This document shows positions 33,391-42,622 of a stretch of 64,000 bases of DNA, piece after piece (within the stretch, counting starts at the first letter, position 1; each line of letters begins with the position of its first letter). Both the position numbers and the translations under genes were made by a program. The notes beneath the pieces were generated by a model, which saw nothing but the letters and a program-made list of their open reading frames with translations, was not told where the DNA came from and made no database searches. The stretch is taken from positions 1,426,001 through 1,490,000 of the forward strand of contig OZ254079.1 of the NCBI GenBank assembly GCA_965267475.1, read 5' to 3'. The stretch is from JBCBKU01 sp965267475. Lineage in GTDB: Bacteria > Pseudomonadota > Alphaproteobacteria > Rhodobacterales > Rhodobacteraceae.

Positions 33391-35580
33391 TCAATCGCTG
33401 TGCTTCAAGAGCGGTGGCTCAAGGCTGGCGGCAGTGCCGCGCCCGCTAAGCGAATGCGTCTCCATGAAAAACCGGTGGCAGTCGAAGCCGATCTCACCGG
33501 GGTCGCGATCGGGCCGGTGGAACCGGCCATCGGGCGCAAGGATCCAACTTTGCACGTTGTCGGCGAGATTGGCGGCCATGATCTGGTTGACGATCTGCGC
33601 CTTGACAGTGTCGTTGGTGATTTCGACCAGCGTTTCGACGCGGCGGTTCAGGTTCCGGTCCATCCAGTCCGCCGAAGAGATATAGACGCGCGCGTGGCCG
33701 GAAGCATCCCGCGGCCGTTTTGGAAGACCCTTGCCGTTTCCAAAACAGACGATCCGCGAATGTTCGAGGAACCGGCCCACCACAGACTTGACGCGAATGT
33801 TGTCGGACAGGCCCCGGATCCCCGGGCGCAGACCGCAAATGCCGCGCACCACAAGATTGATCCGCACGCCGGCCTGGCTTGCCAGATACAGCGCGTCGAT
33901 CACGTCCTTTTCGATCAGCGAGTTCATCTTGCCCCAGATCTCGGCCGGGCGGCCCGCCAAGGCGTGCTCTGCCTCATCCGTGATCCGTTCCAGAAGCGTG
34001 TTCTTCAGGCCCGAGGGCGAAATCGACAGGTTTTCCAACCGTTCCGGTTGGGCATAGCCCGACAGATAGTTGAAGACCCGCGTCGCGTCGCGGCCAAGGC
34101 CCGGATCGCAGGTGAAAAGGCTGAGATCCGTATAGATGCGCGCCGTGATCGGGTGGTAATTCCCGGTCCCGTAATGGGTATAGGTCACCAGATCCCCGCC
34201 TTCGCGGCGCACCACAGTCGAGATCTTCGCGTGGGTCTTGTAGTTCATGAACCCATAGACGACATGCGCCCCGGCCCGTTCCAGGCGGCGTGACTGGCGA
34301 ATGTTCGCGGCTTCGTCGAAGCGGGCTTTGAGTTCCACAAGCGCCGTCACAGACTTGCCGTCCTCGGCCGCTTCGCAGAGCGCCTCGACAATCGGGCTGT
34401 CGCGCGACGTCCGATAAAGCGTCTGCTTGATGGCCATCACGTTCGGGTCGCGGGCGGCCTGCTGAAGAAAGCGCACCACCATATCGAACGTCTCATAAGG
34501 GTGGTGCAGCAGCATGTCCTTCTGGCGGATCGCCGCGAACATGTCGCCATCATGATCCTGCACGCGTTCAGGAACGCGAGGCGTGAATGATGGCCAAAGA
34601 AGCTCGGGCCGTTCATCCAGCACCAGTTCCTTCAGATCGCCCATGCCCAGAAGGCCGTCGATCTCAACCACTTCGGCCTCGGTGATCTCAAGTTCTTCCA
34701 GGATCATTGCACGAAGGGCCCGGGGTGCCAGCGACGATATGGTGAGCCGGATCACCTCGCCCCTGCGGCGGCGTTTCAGCGCGACCTCGAACTCGCTGAC
34801 CAGGTCTTCGGCTTCCTCTTCGACTTCAAGGTCGCTGTCGCGAAGGACCCGGAAGGCGCATTGATCCTTAACGGCATAGCCCGGGAACAGGCTGTCCATA
34901 TGCAAAAGCAGCAGTTCTTCCAGCATCAGGAAACGCTGCGTACCGTTCGCTGAAGGCAGCCGCATGAAGCGGTCGACCTGATGCGGGACTGGCAGCAGGG
35001 CCTGAAGTTTGCGCCCATCGGATTTGCGTTCGAGCTGAAGCGCCAGGGACAATCCACCATTGGCAATGAACGGGAACGGATGGGCCGGGTCGATGGCAAG
35101 CGGCGACAGGATCGGGAAGACCTGCCTTAGGAAGACCTGTTCCAGATGCGCCTTGTCTTCCACTGTCAATGCGGAGCGACACACGATGGAAATGCCCACA
35201 TGCTCCATCTCGGCCAGCAGGCGCGACCAGATATCCAGCTGCGATTGCATGAGGGCGCGTGCATCGGCGTTGATCAGGACAAGCTGATCGGCCGGGCTGC
35301 GCCCGTCGAGCGCCGGGGTGGTGTTGCCGGCATGGGCCAATTCGCGCAGACCCGCCACGCGTACCGTAAAGAACTCATCCAGGTTCGTCGCCGAAATCGA
35401 CAAGAACCGCACCCGTTCCAGCAAGGGAACGGCGGGATTGTCGGCCTCTTCCAAAACCCGCCAGTTGAAGGCCAGCCAGCTTAGTTCCCGATTGAAAAAG
35501 CGGCTTGGGCCGTCCGGATCGACATCGTCAAGCGACACCGCTGGCGGCAGAGGGGAATTCAGAAAATCGGTACGACTCAT
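33391..35580 (-). CDS. ppk1: Polyphosphate kinase 1
   Basis: A 729-residue enzyme reversibly transferring the gamma phosphate of ATP to polyphosphate chains. The N and head domains start SRFFNRELSWLAFNWRVLEEA. The catalytic halves carry the autophosphorylated His in the YGFMNYKTHAKI region (about residue 445) and the second conserved His further on (HARVYISSADWMDRNLNRR). The length is standard. It lies between hdaA and ppx in a same-strand group. The start at 35580 (MSRTDFLNSP) lacks a strong ribosome-binding site, and an ATG just upstream is followed at once by TAA. Confidence 0.95.
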   Translation of the reverse strand: MSRTDFLNSPLPPAVSLDDVDPDGPSRFFNRELSWLAFNWRVLEEADNPAVPLLERVRFLSISATNLDEFFTVRVAGLRELAHAGNTTPALDGRSPADQLVLINADARALMQSQLDIWSRLLAEMEHVGISIVCRSALTVEDKAHLEQVFLRQVFPILSPLAIDPAHPFPFIANGGLSLALQLERKSDGRKLQALLPVPHQVDRFMRLPSANGTQRFLMLEELLLLHMDSLFPGYAVKDQCAFRVLRDSDLEVEEEAEDLVSEFEVALKRRRRGEVIRLTISSLAPRALRAMILEELEITEAEVVEIDGLLGMGDLKELVLDERPELLWPSFTPRVPERVQDHDGDMFAAIRQKDMLLHHPYETFDMVVRFLQQAARDPNVMAIKQTLYRTSRDSPIVEALCEAAEDGKSVTALVELKARFDEAANIRQSRRLERAGAHVVYGFMNYKTHAKISTVVRREGGDLVTYTHYGTGNYHPITARIYTDLSLFTCDPGLGRDATRVFNYLSGYAQPERLENLSISPSGLKNTLLERITDEAEHALAGRPAEIWGKMNSLIEKDVIDALYLASQAGVRINLVVRGICGLRPGIRGLSDNIRVKSVVGRFLEHSRIVCFGNGKGLPKRPRDASGHARVYISSADWMDRNLNRRVETLVEITNDTVKAQIVNQIMAANLADNVQSWILAPDGRFHRPDRDPGEIGFDCHRFFMETHSLSGRGTAASLEPPLLKHSD

Positions 35581-35620
35581 GGGCGTTACATGCCTGCACA
35601 CTGGTACGGAGGGGTGACAA

Positions 35621-36301
35621 CTATGTGTCAGAGCTTGGGAAATTGTCCAGAACCCGGCCTGCGAGCGGTCGGGTTACGCCTTGTCCGGCTTCCAGGGCCG
35701 CCTTGTCAAGGGCTGCCACAGCAGCGCCGACGGCGGCAAAGCTTCTCTCAATCCGTCCAAGCACATAAGGCGGCACGTTGGCGGGCACCTCGATCTGGCG
35801 GTCCGCGAAGAGTTTGACCATGACCGCCTGCAACAGCATGTCGTCGGGGGGGCTGATCTCAACCACCGTTGTGGCCTGCATCCTGCTGGCAAGGTCGGGC
35901 AGGACGATGGGCCAACGGGCCGGGGCCGTATCTGACATCAAAAGAAGCGCGCCGCCCTTCTGCCGGAGCAGATTGTGAAGGTGAAACAGCGGTTCCTCCG
36001 CTGGCTTTGCTATGGTCTCGGCATCTTCGACGACCACTGCGCCGGATCCGGCCAATTCATGCGGATCCCGGTCGGCCAGAGCCCGTGCTGGGACGATCTC
36101 GGCCGAAACCTCTCCGGCCCAGACATGCGCCAGGTGGGTCTTTCCGGCCCCTTCGGGACCCACGATCGCCAGTTTTCCCTCTGGCCAGTCGCGCCAGCTA
36201 TCCAAAGCGGCGACCGCGATCTGATTAGAAGGTGCCACAAGGAAATCCGCGCGCCCAAGCGCCGGTTTGCTGGGCAGATCGAAGCTGAGCTGTTGGGCCA
36301 T
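35621..36301 (-). CDS. hdaA: DnaA regulatory inactivator HdaA (DnaA-like AAA+)
   Basis: A 226-residue AAA+ protein related to DnaA domain III. The N-terminal MAQQLSFDLP is a sliding-clamp-binding motif (Q-L-S-F), as in Hda. Walker A is GPEGAGKTHLAHVW near residue 49. Walker B is GAVVVEDAE near 90, and the C-terminus is a small lid domain. With the beta clamp it stimulates ATP hydrolysis by DnaA and prevents re-initiation of replication, as known for Caulobacter HdaA and E. coli Hda. It starts 4 bp after the AI-2E permease stop and precedes ppk1, a common alphaproteobacterial order. Confidence 0.9.
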   Translation of the reverse strand: MAQQLSFDLPSKPALGRADFLVAPSNQIAVAALDSWRDWPEGKLAIVGPEGAGKTHLAHVWAGEVSAEIVPARALADRDPHELAGSGAVVVEDAETIAKPAEEPLFHLHNLLRQKGGALLLMSDTAPARWPIVLPDLASRMQATTVVEISPPDDMLLQAVMVKLFADRQIEVPANVPPYVLGRIERSFAAVGAAVAALDKAALEAGQGVTRPLAGRVLDNFPSSDT

Positions 36302-36305
36302 GCGA

Positions 36306-37373
36306 TCAGTCTTCGCCGTTTTGTCCGGATCCTTTATAGAGGAGGCTTTCCTGATATTGCGATGATACGAAGCGGACAATGACACCGATGGCGGCGGCCA
36401 CCGGGACAGCCACGAGCAGCCCGACAAAACCGAAAAGCGCCCCGAAGGCCGACAGCGAGAAGATCAGCCAGACCGGATGCAGCCCCACCGAACTGCCCAC
36501 GAGTTTCGGCGTCAGGATATTGCCTTCCACCAGTTGCCCGAACTGGAAAATCCCCCAGATCAGCAGGATCCAAAGCCAGTCGCCCCAGAACTGGAACAGG
36601 GCGAGGCCAATCGCCAACAGCCCGCCGACAAGGGCGCCGACATAGGGAATAAAGGTCAAAAGCCCGGCAATGAAACCAACAACCACGCCGAATTGCAGGC
36701 CGACCGTCATCAGTGCCACGGCATAGAATGTTCCAAGGATCAGGCAGACCGTACCCTGACCTCGGACAAAGCCGGCCATGGTCCTGTCGATGTCTTTGGC
36801 GATCGTGCGAATGGCGGGTGCGTGGTCGCGCGGCAGAAGATGGTCGATCCGGGCGACCATGTTGTCCCAGTCAAGCAGCAAGTAGAAAGCAACAACAGGG
36901 ACGATCACGAAGAACACCACAAGGTTGACGATACCGTTCAGCGATCCGACCGCCGCGTTCAGAAATTCAAGGCCGCGCGACTGAATGGCTTCACCGATCC
37001 CGGACAGAGCCCGTTGCATCGGGCCGCCCGGGTCCAGAATTTGCGGGAAACGTTCGATCAGGAACGCCTGAAGCTGGCGGGCAATCTCAGGCGCGGCCTC
37101 AACAAGGGAAATGGCCTGGCTGATCAGCAGCGGCAACACGGCCAGTGCGGCGACCACGAAGACCAGCACAGCGAAGATCGTGATGACGATGGTCGCGAAA
37201 GTGCGGCTGAAGCCCATGGTTTCCAACCGATCCGCAACCGGATCGAGGAAATAGGCAATGGCGGCTCCGAGAAGGAAGGGCAGGATGACATCGCCAAGGA
37301 CCAACAGAAGCAGAAGAAATGCCACCGCAGCGACACCCCAGTACAACAGTTGTTGGCGCATGGGCAGGGCCAT
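36306..37373 (-). CDS. AI-2E family transporter (PerM-like permease)
   Basis: A 355-residue membrane protein with about eight helices: LLYWGVAAVAFLLLLLVLGDV, PFLLGAAIAYFLDPVADRLE at the start, a large central soluble loop, and the conserved VVVGFIAGLLTFIPYVGALVG and EGNILTPKLVGSSVGLHPVW in the C-terminal half. The family contains Na+/H+ antiporters and proposed AI-2 exporters. The role here is unknown. AAAGGAG lies before the ATG. First gene of the permease-hdaA-ppk1-ppx group. Confidence 0.9.
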   Translation of the reverse strand: MALPMRQQLLYWGVAAVAFLLLLLVLGDVILPFLLGAAIAYFLDPVADRLETMGFSRTFATIVITIFAVLVFVVAALAVLPLLISQAISLVEAAPEIARQLQAFLIERFPQILDPGGPMQRALSGIGEAIQSRGLEFLNAAVGSLNGIVNLVVFFVIVPVVAFYLLLDWDNMVARIDHLLPRDHAPAIRTIAKDIDRTMAGFVRGQGTVCLILGTFYAVALMTVGLQFGVVVGFIAGLLTFIPYVGALVGGLLAIGLALFQFWGDWLWILLIWGIFQFGQLVEGNILTPKLVGSSVGLHPVWLIFSLSAFGALFGFVGLLVAVPVAAAIGVIVRFVSSQYQESLLYKGSGQNGED

Positions 37374-37434
37374 TCGCGTCTCCTTTCCCGGATCGGTTTC
37401 GCCGATGGTCCAGTGAAGCGCAAGGCCGAAGGAG

Positions 37435-37462
37435 AAGGGCCGCCCGGTTCAGGCGGCCCTTT
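37435..37462 (-). terminator. Terminator after the fasciclin gene
   Basis: AAGGGCCGCC / GGCGGCCCTT, a perfect 10-bp stem with a 7-nt loop, starting about 7 bp after the fasciclin stop and about 60 bp before the permease start. The A/T ends allow function in both directions, although the U tract on the minus strand is short. Confidence 0.7.
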
Positions 37463-37468
37463 AAGCGT

Positions 37469-37975
37469 TTAGTGGCAGTCGGGGCGGTCGCCCGGCAACA
37501 GAACCTTGTCGATCACGTGGATGACGCCGTTATCGGCGGCAATGTCGGCTATGATGACGTTGGCGCTTTCGCCCGTGCCGTCGGCGATGGACACGCCGCC
37601 CGAGCCTTTGGTGATACAAAGACGCTCGGACGCGAGGATCGGCTTGAAGTAGTTCGAGCCGCCCGGGATCATTGCAGCCGACAGGTTCCGGTCGTCGACG
37701 TGATACAGAAGCACGTTGGTCAACTGGTCCTTGTTCTCGGGCTGAAGCAGCGTTTCGACCGTGCCCTCGGGCAGCGCAGCGAAGGCGTCATTGACCGGCG
37801 CGTAAACAGTGAACGGACCGGGGCCCGCAAGGGTTTCGGCAAGGCCAGCCGCGGTGACGGCGGCCACCAGCGTCGAGAAGCGGTCATCGCCTGCCGCGAT
37901 GTCGACAATCGACTGTGCAGACACAGAAGTAGCGAACGCCGCAGCCGCGGCGGTCAGAGCAAGTGTGGATTTCAT
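37469..37975 (-). CDS. Fasciclin domain-containing exported protein
   Basis: A 168-residue protein: signal peptide MKSTLALTAAAAAFATSVSA, then a single FAS1 domain with the H1-like FTVYAPVNDAFAALPEGTVETLL motif near residue 55, the YH motif (LLYHVDDRNL) near 90 and the closing NGVIHVIDKVLLP. FAS1 proteins are secreted or surface adhesins. This small form is common in marine bacteria. A terminal Cys pair (LCITKG ... PDCH) could form a disulfide. A good ribosome-binding site (GGGAGAGA) and its own terminator show a monocistronic unit. Confidence 0.93.
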   Translation of the reverse strand: MKSTLALTAAAAAFATSVSAQSIVDIAAGDDRFSTLVAAVTAAGLAETLAGPGPFTVYAPVNDAFAALPEGTVETLLQPENKDQLTNVLLYHVDDRNLSAAMIPGGSNYFKPILASERLCITKGSGGVSIADGTGESANVIIADIAADNGVIHVIDKVLLPGDRPDCH

Positions 37976-38157
37976 GAGGTCTCTCCCATATCGCCCGCAG
38001 CCCTGTGCTGCGGGATTGGCAGGGGTACGGGCGGGTCACGCGATGGGTTCACCTGCTCACGGCTCCGTGAAGATGCGTGACATTCCGTGATCAGATCGTA
38101 TTGACCGCATCGTCTCGATGCCTAGGGTCCAGTGCAGTCATTCCCGGGACGCGATAG

Positions 38158-39183
38158 ATGACCGAAATCCCCATCGTCTGGCTTGTCACGGCTTTGGCAA
38201 GCATTGCGGTCGTTGTCATCGCCCGCGCGGCGCGATTGACGGATCCGTCGCGCCTGTTCCTGGCCTTCGGCGTGGCTGGGATCGGCGTTCTCGGGCTTCT
38301 TCTGGGCCTTCGTCTGTCGTTCGAGCGGGACTGGGCGGGCTTTCTTCAGCCCTTGGTCGGCCTGACAACCGCACCGGCCTTGTACCTTGGGCTCGACGCG
38401 TTGACCCGCGACGGACCCTATCCGTGGCGGTCGGTTCTTGTCTGGCACTGGGTTCCCATATCTCTTTTGGGCCTCGGAATACTGACCACCGGGTTCTGGC
38501 TTGCGGATTTCGCGATTCCGCTGGTGACCCTTGTTTATATTGGGCTTTTGTCGCGCCTCGCGCTTCGCCCACTTGAAGCCTTCGTTCATGTGGCGCCGCG
38601 CGATCAGCCGGTGGTCAAGGCACTTGTCCTGGGCGTGATCGCGCTTTTTTCGTTCTTCCTTCTGGCGGATGTGGTGATCTTCGCCGCGCTTGCCACGGGC
38701 GGGCCCGATGCGGTGCCGGGTCTTGTCGGCAATGCGGCCATGGCGCTGACGGTGCTTGTCTTCCTCGCTGCCTTGTTGGGCGGGCCCGCCCTTTTGTCGC
38801 GACGCGACGGGAGAGAGGCGCCGGTGGCCCGCGCCGCCGAGGTCACGGAAGAGGACCGGGCGCTTCTGGCCCGGTTCGATGCCCTGATGCGCGACACGAA
38901 GCTATTCACCGATAGCGGACTGACCCTGGCCCGGGCGGCCCGCCGACTGGGTGTCCCGGCCCGTCGCGTGTCAGAGGCGATCAACCGGGTCGCAGGCACT
39001 AACGTGTCGCGTCACATCAACGGTTTTCGCGTGGCCCATGCGCAGGATTTGCTTCGAACGACCGATTTGCCCGTCACCGAGGTGATGTTGGAGGCCGGAT
39101 TTCTGTCGAAATCGACCTTCAACACCGAGTTTCGGCGGATCACCGGGCAAACGCCGTCGACGTTTCGGGCTACACTGGCCTGA
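38158..39183 (+). CDS. Membrane-bound AraC-family transcriptional regulator
   Basis: A 341-residue protein with about seven predicted helices (residues 5-220, e.g. VWLVTALASIAVVVIARAA and VVKALVLGVIALFSFFLLADVVIFAAL) followed by a cytoplasmic linker and a C-terminal AraC HTH domain: LTLARAARRLGVPARRVSEAINRVAG as HTH 1 and LPVTEVMLEAGFLSKSTFNTEFRRITGQTPS as the family signature. It probably senses a membrane or extracellular signal directly. The fasciclin gene lies divergently upstream (182 bp), and an unknown exported protein is encoded convergently with a 14-bp overlap. Either could be a target, which is speculation. Confidence 0.85.
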   Translation: MTEIPIVWLVTALASIAVVVIARAARLTDPSRLFLAFGVAGIGVLGLLLGLRLSFERDWAGFLQPLVGLTTAPALYLGLDALTRDGPYPWRSVLVWHWVPISLLGLGILTTGFWLADFAIPLVTLVYIGLLSRLALRPLEAFVHVAPRDQPVVKALVLGVIALFSFFLLADVVIFAALATGGPDAVPGLVGNAAMALTVLVFLAALLGGPALLSRRDGREAPVARAAEVTEEDRALLARFDALMRDTKLFTDSGLTLARAARRLGVPARRVSEAINRVAGTNVSRHINGFRVAHAQDLLRTTDLPVTEVMLEAGFLSKSTFNTEFRRITGQTPSTFRATLA

Positions 39184-39688
39184 AGACATCGCAGGACGCG
39201 CGCTGTCCGTGTCGTCCGATGGGGCCAAGGCGCATCCCCGCCCGATCAAGAATGAACCCGGTTTCGGCAGGCAATCCGCGCGCGACAACGATATCAGCCA
39301 TGGGACCAGAGCCGCCCGCGCTGACGGTATAGTCTTCGCTGACGATATCGCGGCCCCGCACCAGTCGCTTAACGACCCATGGATCGTTGATGAGAATGCG
39401 GACCGCGCCGACCCTTGCGTCGGGATCCATGCCCCAGAACCCGCCCGCGATCATGACCACCGAAAAGGCGCGGCATTCGCCGGTTCCAGGGATGCGGATG
39501 GTGGCTGTGCCATGCCCTTTGACCCCGGCAAGATGCATCAATGATCCGGACTTGGGATAGGGTATGTCGATGACCGCAAGCGCGCGGCCAGATGGTTCGG
39601 CGTCATGGGATCGCGCGCCGAGGGGCGCAATTGCGGCCCCGATCGCCATAAGGGCGGCAAGGGTGGCGGCTTTGAAGTCGGATGTCAT
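39170..39688 (-). CDS. Unknown exported protein
   Basis: A 172-residue protein with a predicted signal peptide (ATLAALMAIGAAIAPLGARSH). The mature part is beta-rich: GTATIRIPGTGECRAFSVVMIAGGFWGMDP, VRILINDPWVVKRLV, and a final RHGQRASCDVFRP, leaving two Cys that could pair. I recognise no domain. AAAGGA precedes the ATG at a normal distance. Its 3' end overlaps the AraC gene by 14 bp. Confidence 0.65.
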   Translation of the reverse strand: MTSDFKAATLAALMAIGAAIAPLGARSHDAEPSGRALAVIDIPYPKSGSLMHLAGVKGHGTATIRIPGTGECRAFSVVMIAGGFWGMDPDARVGAVRILINDPWVVKRLVRGRDIVSEDYTVSAGGSGPMADIVVARGLPAETGFILDRAGMRLGPIGRHGQRASCDVFRPV

Positions 39689-39881
39689 CGGTCTGTCCTT
39701 TCGGCGTTACGCGGGGCGTCGCCCGCTTGATGACACCGAGTTGCGCTGCCGCGCGGATTTCCGCGCCCGAAGACGCGATGTCGAACGTTCGGAAACGCAT
39801 TTCCGAACCTCGGCCTGGCCGCGGTTGCAGAGGTCGGACTGTCGCCTTAGACCGGGTTCACCTGAATTCCGGAGTCTTGCG

Positions 39882-41219
39882 ATGCGCCTCAGCCGTTACT
39901 TCCTGCCCGTCCTGAAAGAGACGCCGTCCGAGGCGCAGATCGTCTCGCATCGCATGATGTTGCGCGCCGGTATGATCAAACAGTCGGCCGCCGGGATCTA
40001 TTCCTGGCTACCCTTTGGCCTGCGCGCGCTGCAAAAGGTCGAAAAGATTGTCCATGAGGAGCAAATTCGCGCGGGTCACCACCCGATGTTGATGCCGACG
40101 CTGCAATCGGCGGATCTGTGGCGCGAAAGCGGGCGTTATGACGACTATGGCGAAGAAATGCTGCGGATGCAGGACCGGCACGGGCGCGACATGCTGTTCA
40201 CGCCCACCGCCGAGGAACTGATCACTGATATTTTCCGGGCCCATGTGACCAGTTATCGCGATTTGCCGCTGACCATGTATCAGATCCAGTGGAAGTTCCG
40301 CGATGAGATCCGTCCCCGGTTCGGCGTGATGCGCGGTCGCGAGTTCTACATGAAGGATGGCTATAACTTCGATCTGACCAAGGAAGACGCGCTGCATGCC
40401 TATAACAGGCATCTGGTCAGCTATTTGCGGACCTATGAGCGCATGGGGCTTCAGGCGATCCCGATGCGTGCAGATAGCGGGCCCATTGGCGGCGATGATA
40501 CGCACGAATTCCTTGTTCTGGCCGAGACTGGCGAAAGCGAAGTCTTCTATGACAGCAATGTCACCGACATCCGGCTGGGTGAGCGCGACATCGATTATGA
40601 CGACAAGGCGCAGTGCCAAGCCGTTCTGGAAGAGTTCACGACGCTTTACGCCCGCACCGACGAAACCCATGATGAAGCGCTGTTCGACCAGGTCCCGGAA
40701 GGCCGAAAGCGCAGCGCGCGCGGGATCGAAGTTGGCCAGATCTTCTATTTCGGCACCAAGTATTCCGAACCCATGGGCGCCACCGTCCAGGATGCCGACG
40801 GAAACGCCGTGCCGGTCCATATGGGATCGCACGGAATCGGCGTGTCACGGCTTCTGGGCGCGATCATCGAAGCCAGCCATGACGACAACGGTATCATCTG
40901 GCCCGAAGGTGTGGCGCCGTTCCCTGTCGGGATCGTCAACCTGCGTCAGGGGGATGCTGCGACCGATGGCGCCTGCGACGGGCTTTACGCTGCGCTGGCG
41001 GCGAAGGGGCTTGAACCCATGTACGACGACCGAGACGAGCGGGCAGGGGCCAAGTTCGCGACCATGGACCTGATCGGCCTGCCCTGGCGGATCACCGTGG
41101 GCCCGCGCGGGCTGGACAAGGGTGTGGTCGAACTGACCTCGCGCAGAACCGGTGATAGCGAAGAATTGTCGCCTGAGACCGCGGTTGACCGCCTAGTGCA
41201 GATTTACGACGGCGTTTGA
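39882..41219 (+). CDS. proS: Proline--tRNA ligase, short alphaproteobacterial type
   Basis: A 445-residue class II synthetase. It starts MRLSRYFLPVLKETP, with motif 1 around KQSAAGIYSWLPFGLRAL, motif 2 FRDEIRPRFGVMRGREFYMKD near residue 145 and motif 3 HGIGVSRLLGAIIEA near 315. The anticodon domain closes the protein. The roughly 180-residue cis-editing (INS) domain between motifs 2 and 3 of long bacterial ProRS is absent, as usual for alphaproteobacteria. These often rely on a free-standing editing protein (ProXp-ala/YbaK type) encoded elsewhere. GGAG supports the ATG at 39882. A long in-frame upstream extension is rejected. Confidence 0.96.
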   Translation: MRLSRYFLPVLKETPSEAQIVSHRMMLRAGMIKQSAAGIYSWLPFGLRALQKVEKIVHEEQIRAGHHPMLMPTLQSADLWRESGRYDDYGEEMLRMQDRHGRDMLFTPTAEELITDIFRAHVTSYRDLPLTMYQIQWKFRDEIRPRFGVMRGREFYMKDGYNFDLTKEDALHAYNRHLVSYLRTYERMGLQAIPMRADSGPIGGDDTHEFLVLAETGESEVFYDSNVTDIRLGERDIDYDDKAQCQAVLEEFTTLYARTDETHDEALFDQVPEGRKRSARGIEVGQIFYFGTKYSEPMGATVQDADGNAVPVHMGSHGIGVSRLLGAIIEASHDDNGIIWPEGVAPFPVGIVNLRQGDAATDGACDGLYAALAAKGLEPMYDDRDERAGAKFATMDLIGLPWRITVGPRGLDKGVVELTSRRTGDSEELSPETAVDRLVQIYDGV

Positions 41220-41276
41220 CCCTCGGAAATTGAGGTTGGGTCCGCTAGACTGCCAAAAAACGGGCAGAGCAGACCC

Positions 41277-41789
41277 ATGATCGTCAGAGCCATCGCATTG
41301 GCCGCCGGGATCGCCGGCGGCGCCGGGCTGTCGCAGTTTCCGGAGTTTTCGCAGCAATACTTGCAGCGGCTGTCGGGCGCCGTAGACGAACTGCGCGGAG
41401 TGGTGACGGCCTTTGACGTGGCGGCCACCGCGGCGGGGTTGTCTCGGGAAGAGGCGCTGGCCGAGCTGCAGGGGACCGATCTGACGAATGAGCTGCGCCA
41501 GAACATCGCCGGGACGGTTGCGCGATACGATCGATTGAGCGCCGATTATCAACATCTGCGCGACGCAGGGCCCATCACGCGGCTTGCGCAGCCCTGGAAT
41601 TTGGCGGACCGCACGCTTCTGAACCGCACCTGGGACGATTTCCGACCGGCCATTCCGGTCACTTTGGACGGGTTGATCTGCTCCGGAATTGGATTTCTCG
41701 CCGGTTGGCTGGCGGCATCAACCCTTCTTGGACTTTTTTTTCGGCCCTTTCGGCGAAAGAATTCGGGAAATCTGCGGCCCTTCCTGTAA
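41277..41789 (+). CDS. DUF2937 family membrane protein
   Basis: A 170-residue protein typical of DUF2937: an N-terminal hydrophobic segment AIALAAGIAGGAGLSQFPEFSQQYLQRL, a central coiled-coil-like helix, then a second membrane segment near residues 135-155 (ICSGIGFLAGWLAASTLLGLFF) and a basic tail FRPFRRKNSG. Function unknown. Inner-membrane location predicted with most of the chain periplasmic. It follows proS by 57 bp. Confidence 0.85.
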   Translation: MIVRAIALAAGIAGGAGLSQFPEFSQQYLQRLSGAVDELRGVVTAFDVAATAAGLSREEALAELQGTDLTNELRQNIAGTVARYDRLSADYQHLRDAGPITRLAQPWNLADRTLLNRTWDDFRPAIPVTLDGLICSGIGFLAGWLAASTLLGLFFRPFRRKNSGNLRPFL

Positions 41790-41871
41790 GATTTACCACC
41801 ACATTCCCAAACCCCGCCCTGTTAAGTGCCTAGATTCTAAGGAAACGCGCGCGTAGGGGCTGCGTTTTCCA

Positions 41872-42028
41872 GTTCAAGGTTTCTCACGCGTTTTAGATGT
41901 GCGCGGATGCGCAGAACGCTGTTTCGAAACGGCCTTACATCCGCTCTCGCACAGCATATCTCAGCGTCATCGGAAGGCAGACACACCTTCCACTGACATG
42001 AAACAGACTGACACTAAGGATAGACCAA
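41872..42028 (+). promoter_or_regulatory. Shared leader of the SLGV-repeat genes
   Basis: This leader is identical before copy 2 (43116-43272) and clearly related to 45050-45205 before the third paralogue: matching stretches include GTCAAGG near the start, CTCACGC, GTGCG, CTGT-TC-AAACGG, GCACAGCATA and GCGTCA in the same order. An A/G-rich AAGGAT ribosome-binding site ends it. No -35/-10 pair is obvious. Conservation over about 100 bases suggests a regulatory leader RNA or operator array. Confidence 0.65.
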
Positions 42029-42520
42029 ATGAAACTCGCACTGACAACCGCACTCGTTCTCGCCGCAGCCGCACCGGCTTTCGCATCGAACCAACTGGCC
42101 CTGTCGCTCGGCGTTGAGCCTGGCACAGCCACCGTCCAGGAACTGGCCGTTCTGAAGTCCACGATTGAATCTTCGGACAACGGCAACGCCTTCGCTTTTG
42201 ACGGCGTGAAAGCCAAGATCAACGGCGACGTTGTTTCGACCCAGTCGGTCGCAGGCAACAGCCAGCTGGCCGCATCTCTCGGCGTCACCGGCACGGTCGG
42301 CGAATTGGCCGCTCTGAAAGGCGCGATCGAAAGCGCTGACGACAACAACATCGCAGCTGACGGCATCCGTGCCCGCCTGGCTGGCGACGTTGTCTCGACG
42401 CAGAGCGTGATCACTCCGGGCCACGAGCAGTTCGCTGCTTCGCTGGGTGTCTCGGCTCAGGACTATTCGGTTCTTGAACTGATCGAGCTGAAGTCGCGCA
42501 TCGAAGAAGACCGCGACTAA
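42029..42520 (+). CDS. Exported SLGV-repeat protein, copy 1
   Basis: A 163-residue protein with signal peptide MKLALTTALVLAAAAPAFA (cleavage after residue 19). The mature part is three imperfect repeats starting at about residues 21, 78 and 132. Each has [NS]QLAxSLGV, a short variable turn, then ELAxLKxxIES. The first two continue with a D/N-rich loop and DG-x2-A-x3-GDVVSTQSV. The third ends in an acidic tail IEEDRD. No Cys and no known domain. AAGGAT lies 8-9 bases before the ATG. Protein identical to the one encoded at 43273. Periplasmic or secreted, acidic. Function unknown: candidate roles are metal binding, surface layer or stress protection, none shown. Confidence 0.85.
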   Translation: MKLALTTALVLAAAAPAFASNQLALSLGVEPGTATVQELAVLKSTIESSDNGNAFAFDGVKAKINGDVVSTQSVAGNSQLAASLGVTGTVGELAALKGAIESADDNNIAADGIRARLAGDVVSTQSVITPGHEQFAASLGVSAQDYSVLELIELKSRIEEDRD

Positions 42521-42582
42521 TCTTCTCCTCCCCGACGGGCCTGGGTCCCTCTCCCTCCCTCCCTGCCAGGCCCGACACAACA

Positions 42583-42622
42583 CCGGCCTCTGCGTCCCCA
42601 CGCAGAGGCCGGTTTACGTTTG
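42583..42622 (+). terminator. Intrinsic terminator of SLGV gene copy 1
   Basis: Perfect 13-bp stem CCGGCCTCTGCGT / ACGCAGAGGCCGG with a CCCC loop, followed by TTTACGTTTGT. It lies 62 bp after the stop. Confidence 0.9.

Noticed and set aside
39564..39881. Long N-terminal extension of proS
   Set aside because: The extended part is Arg/Ala-rich and overlaps the divergent exported-protein gene. The ATG at 39882 has a ribosome-binding site and the family-typical N-terminus.
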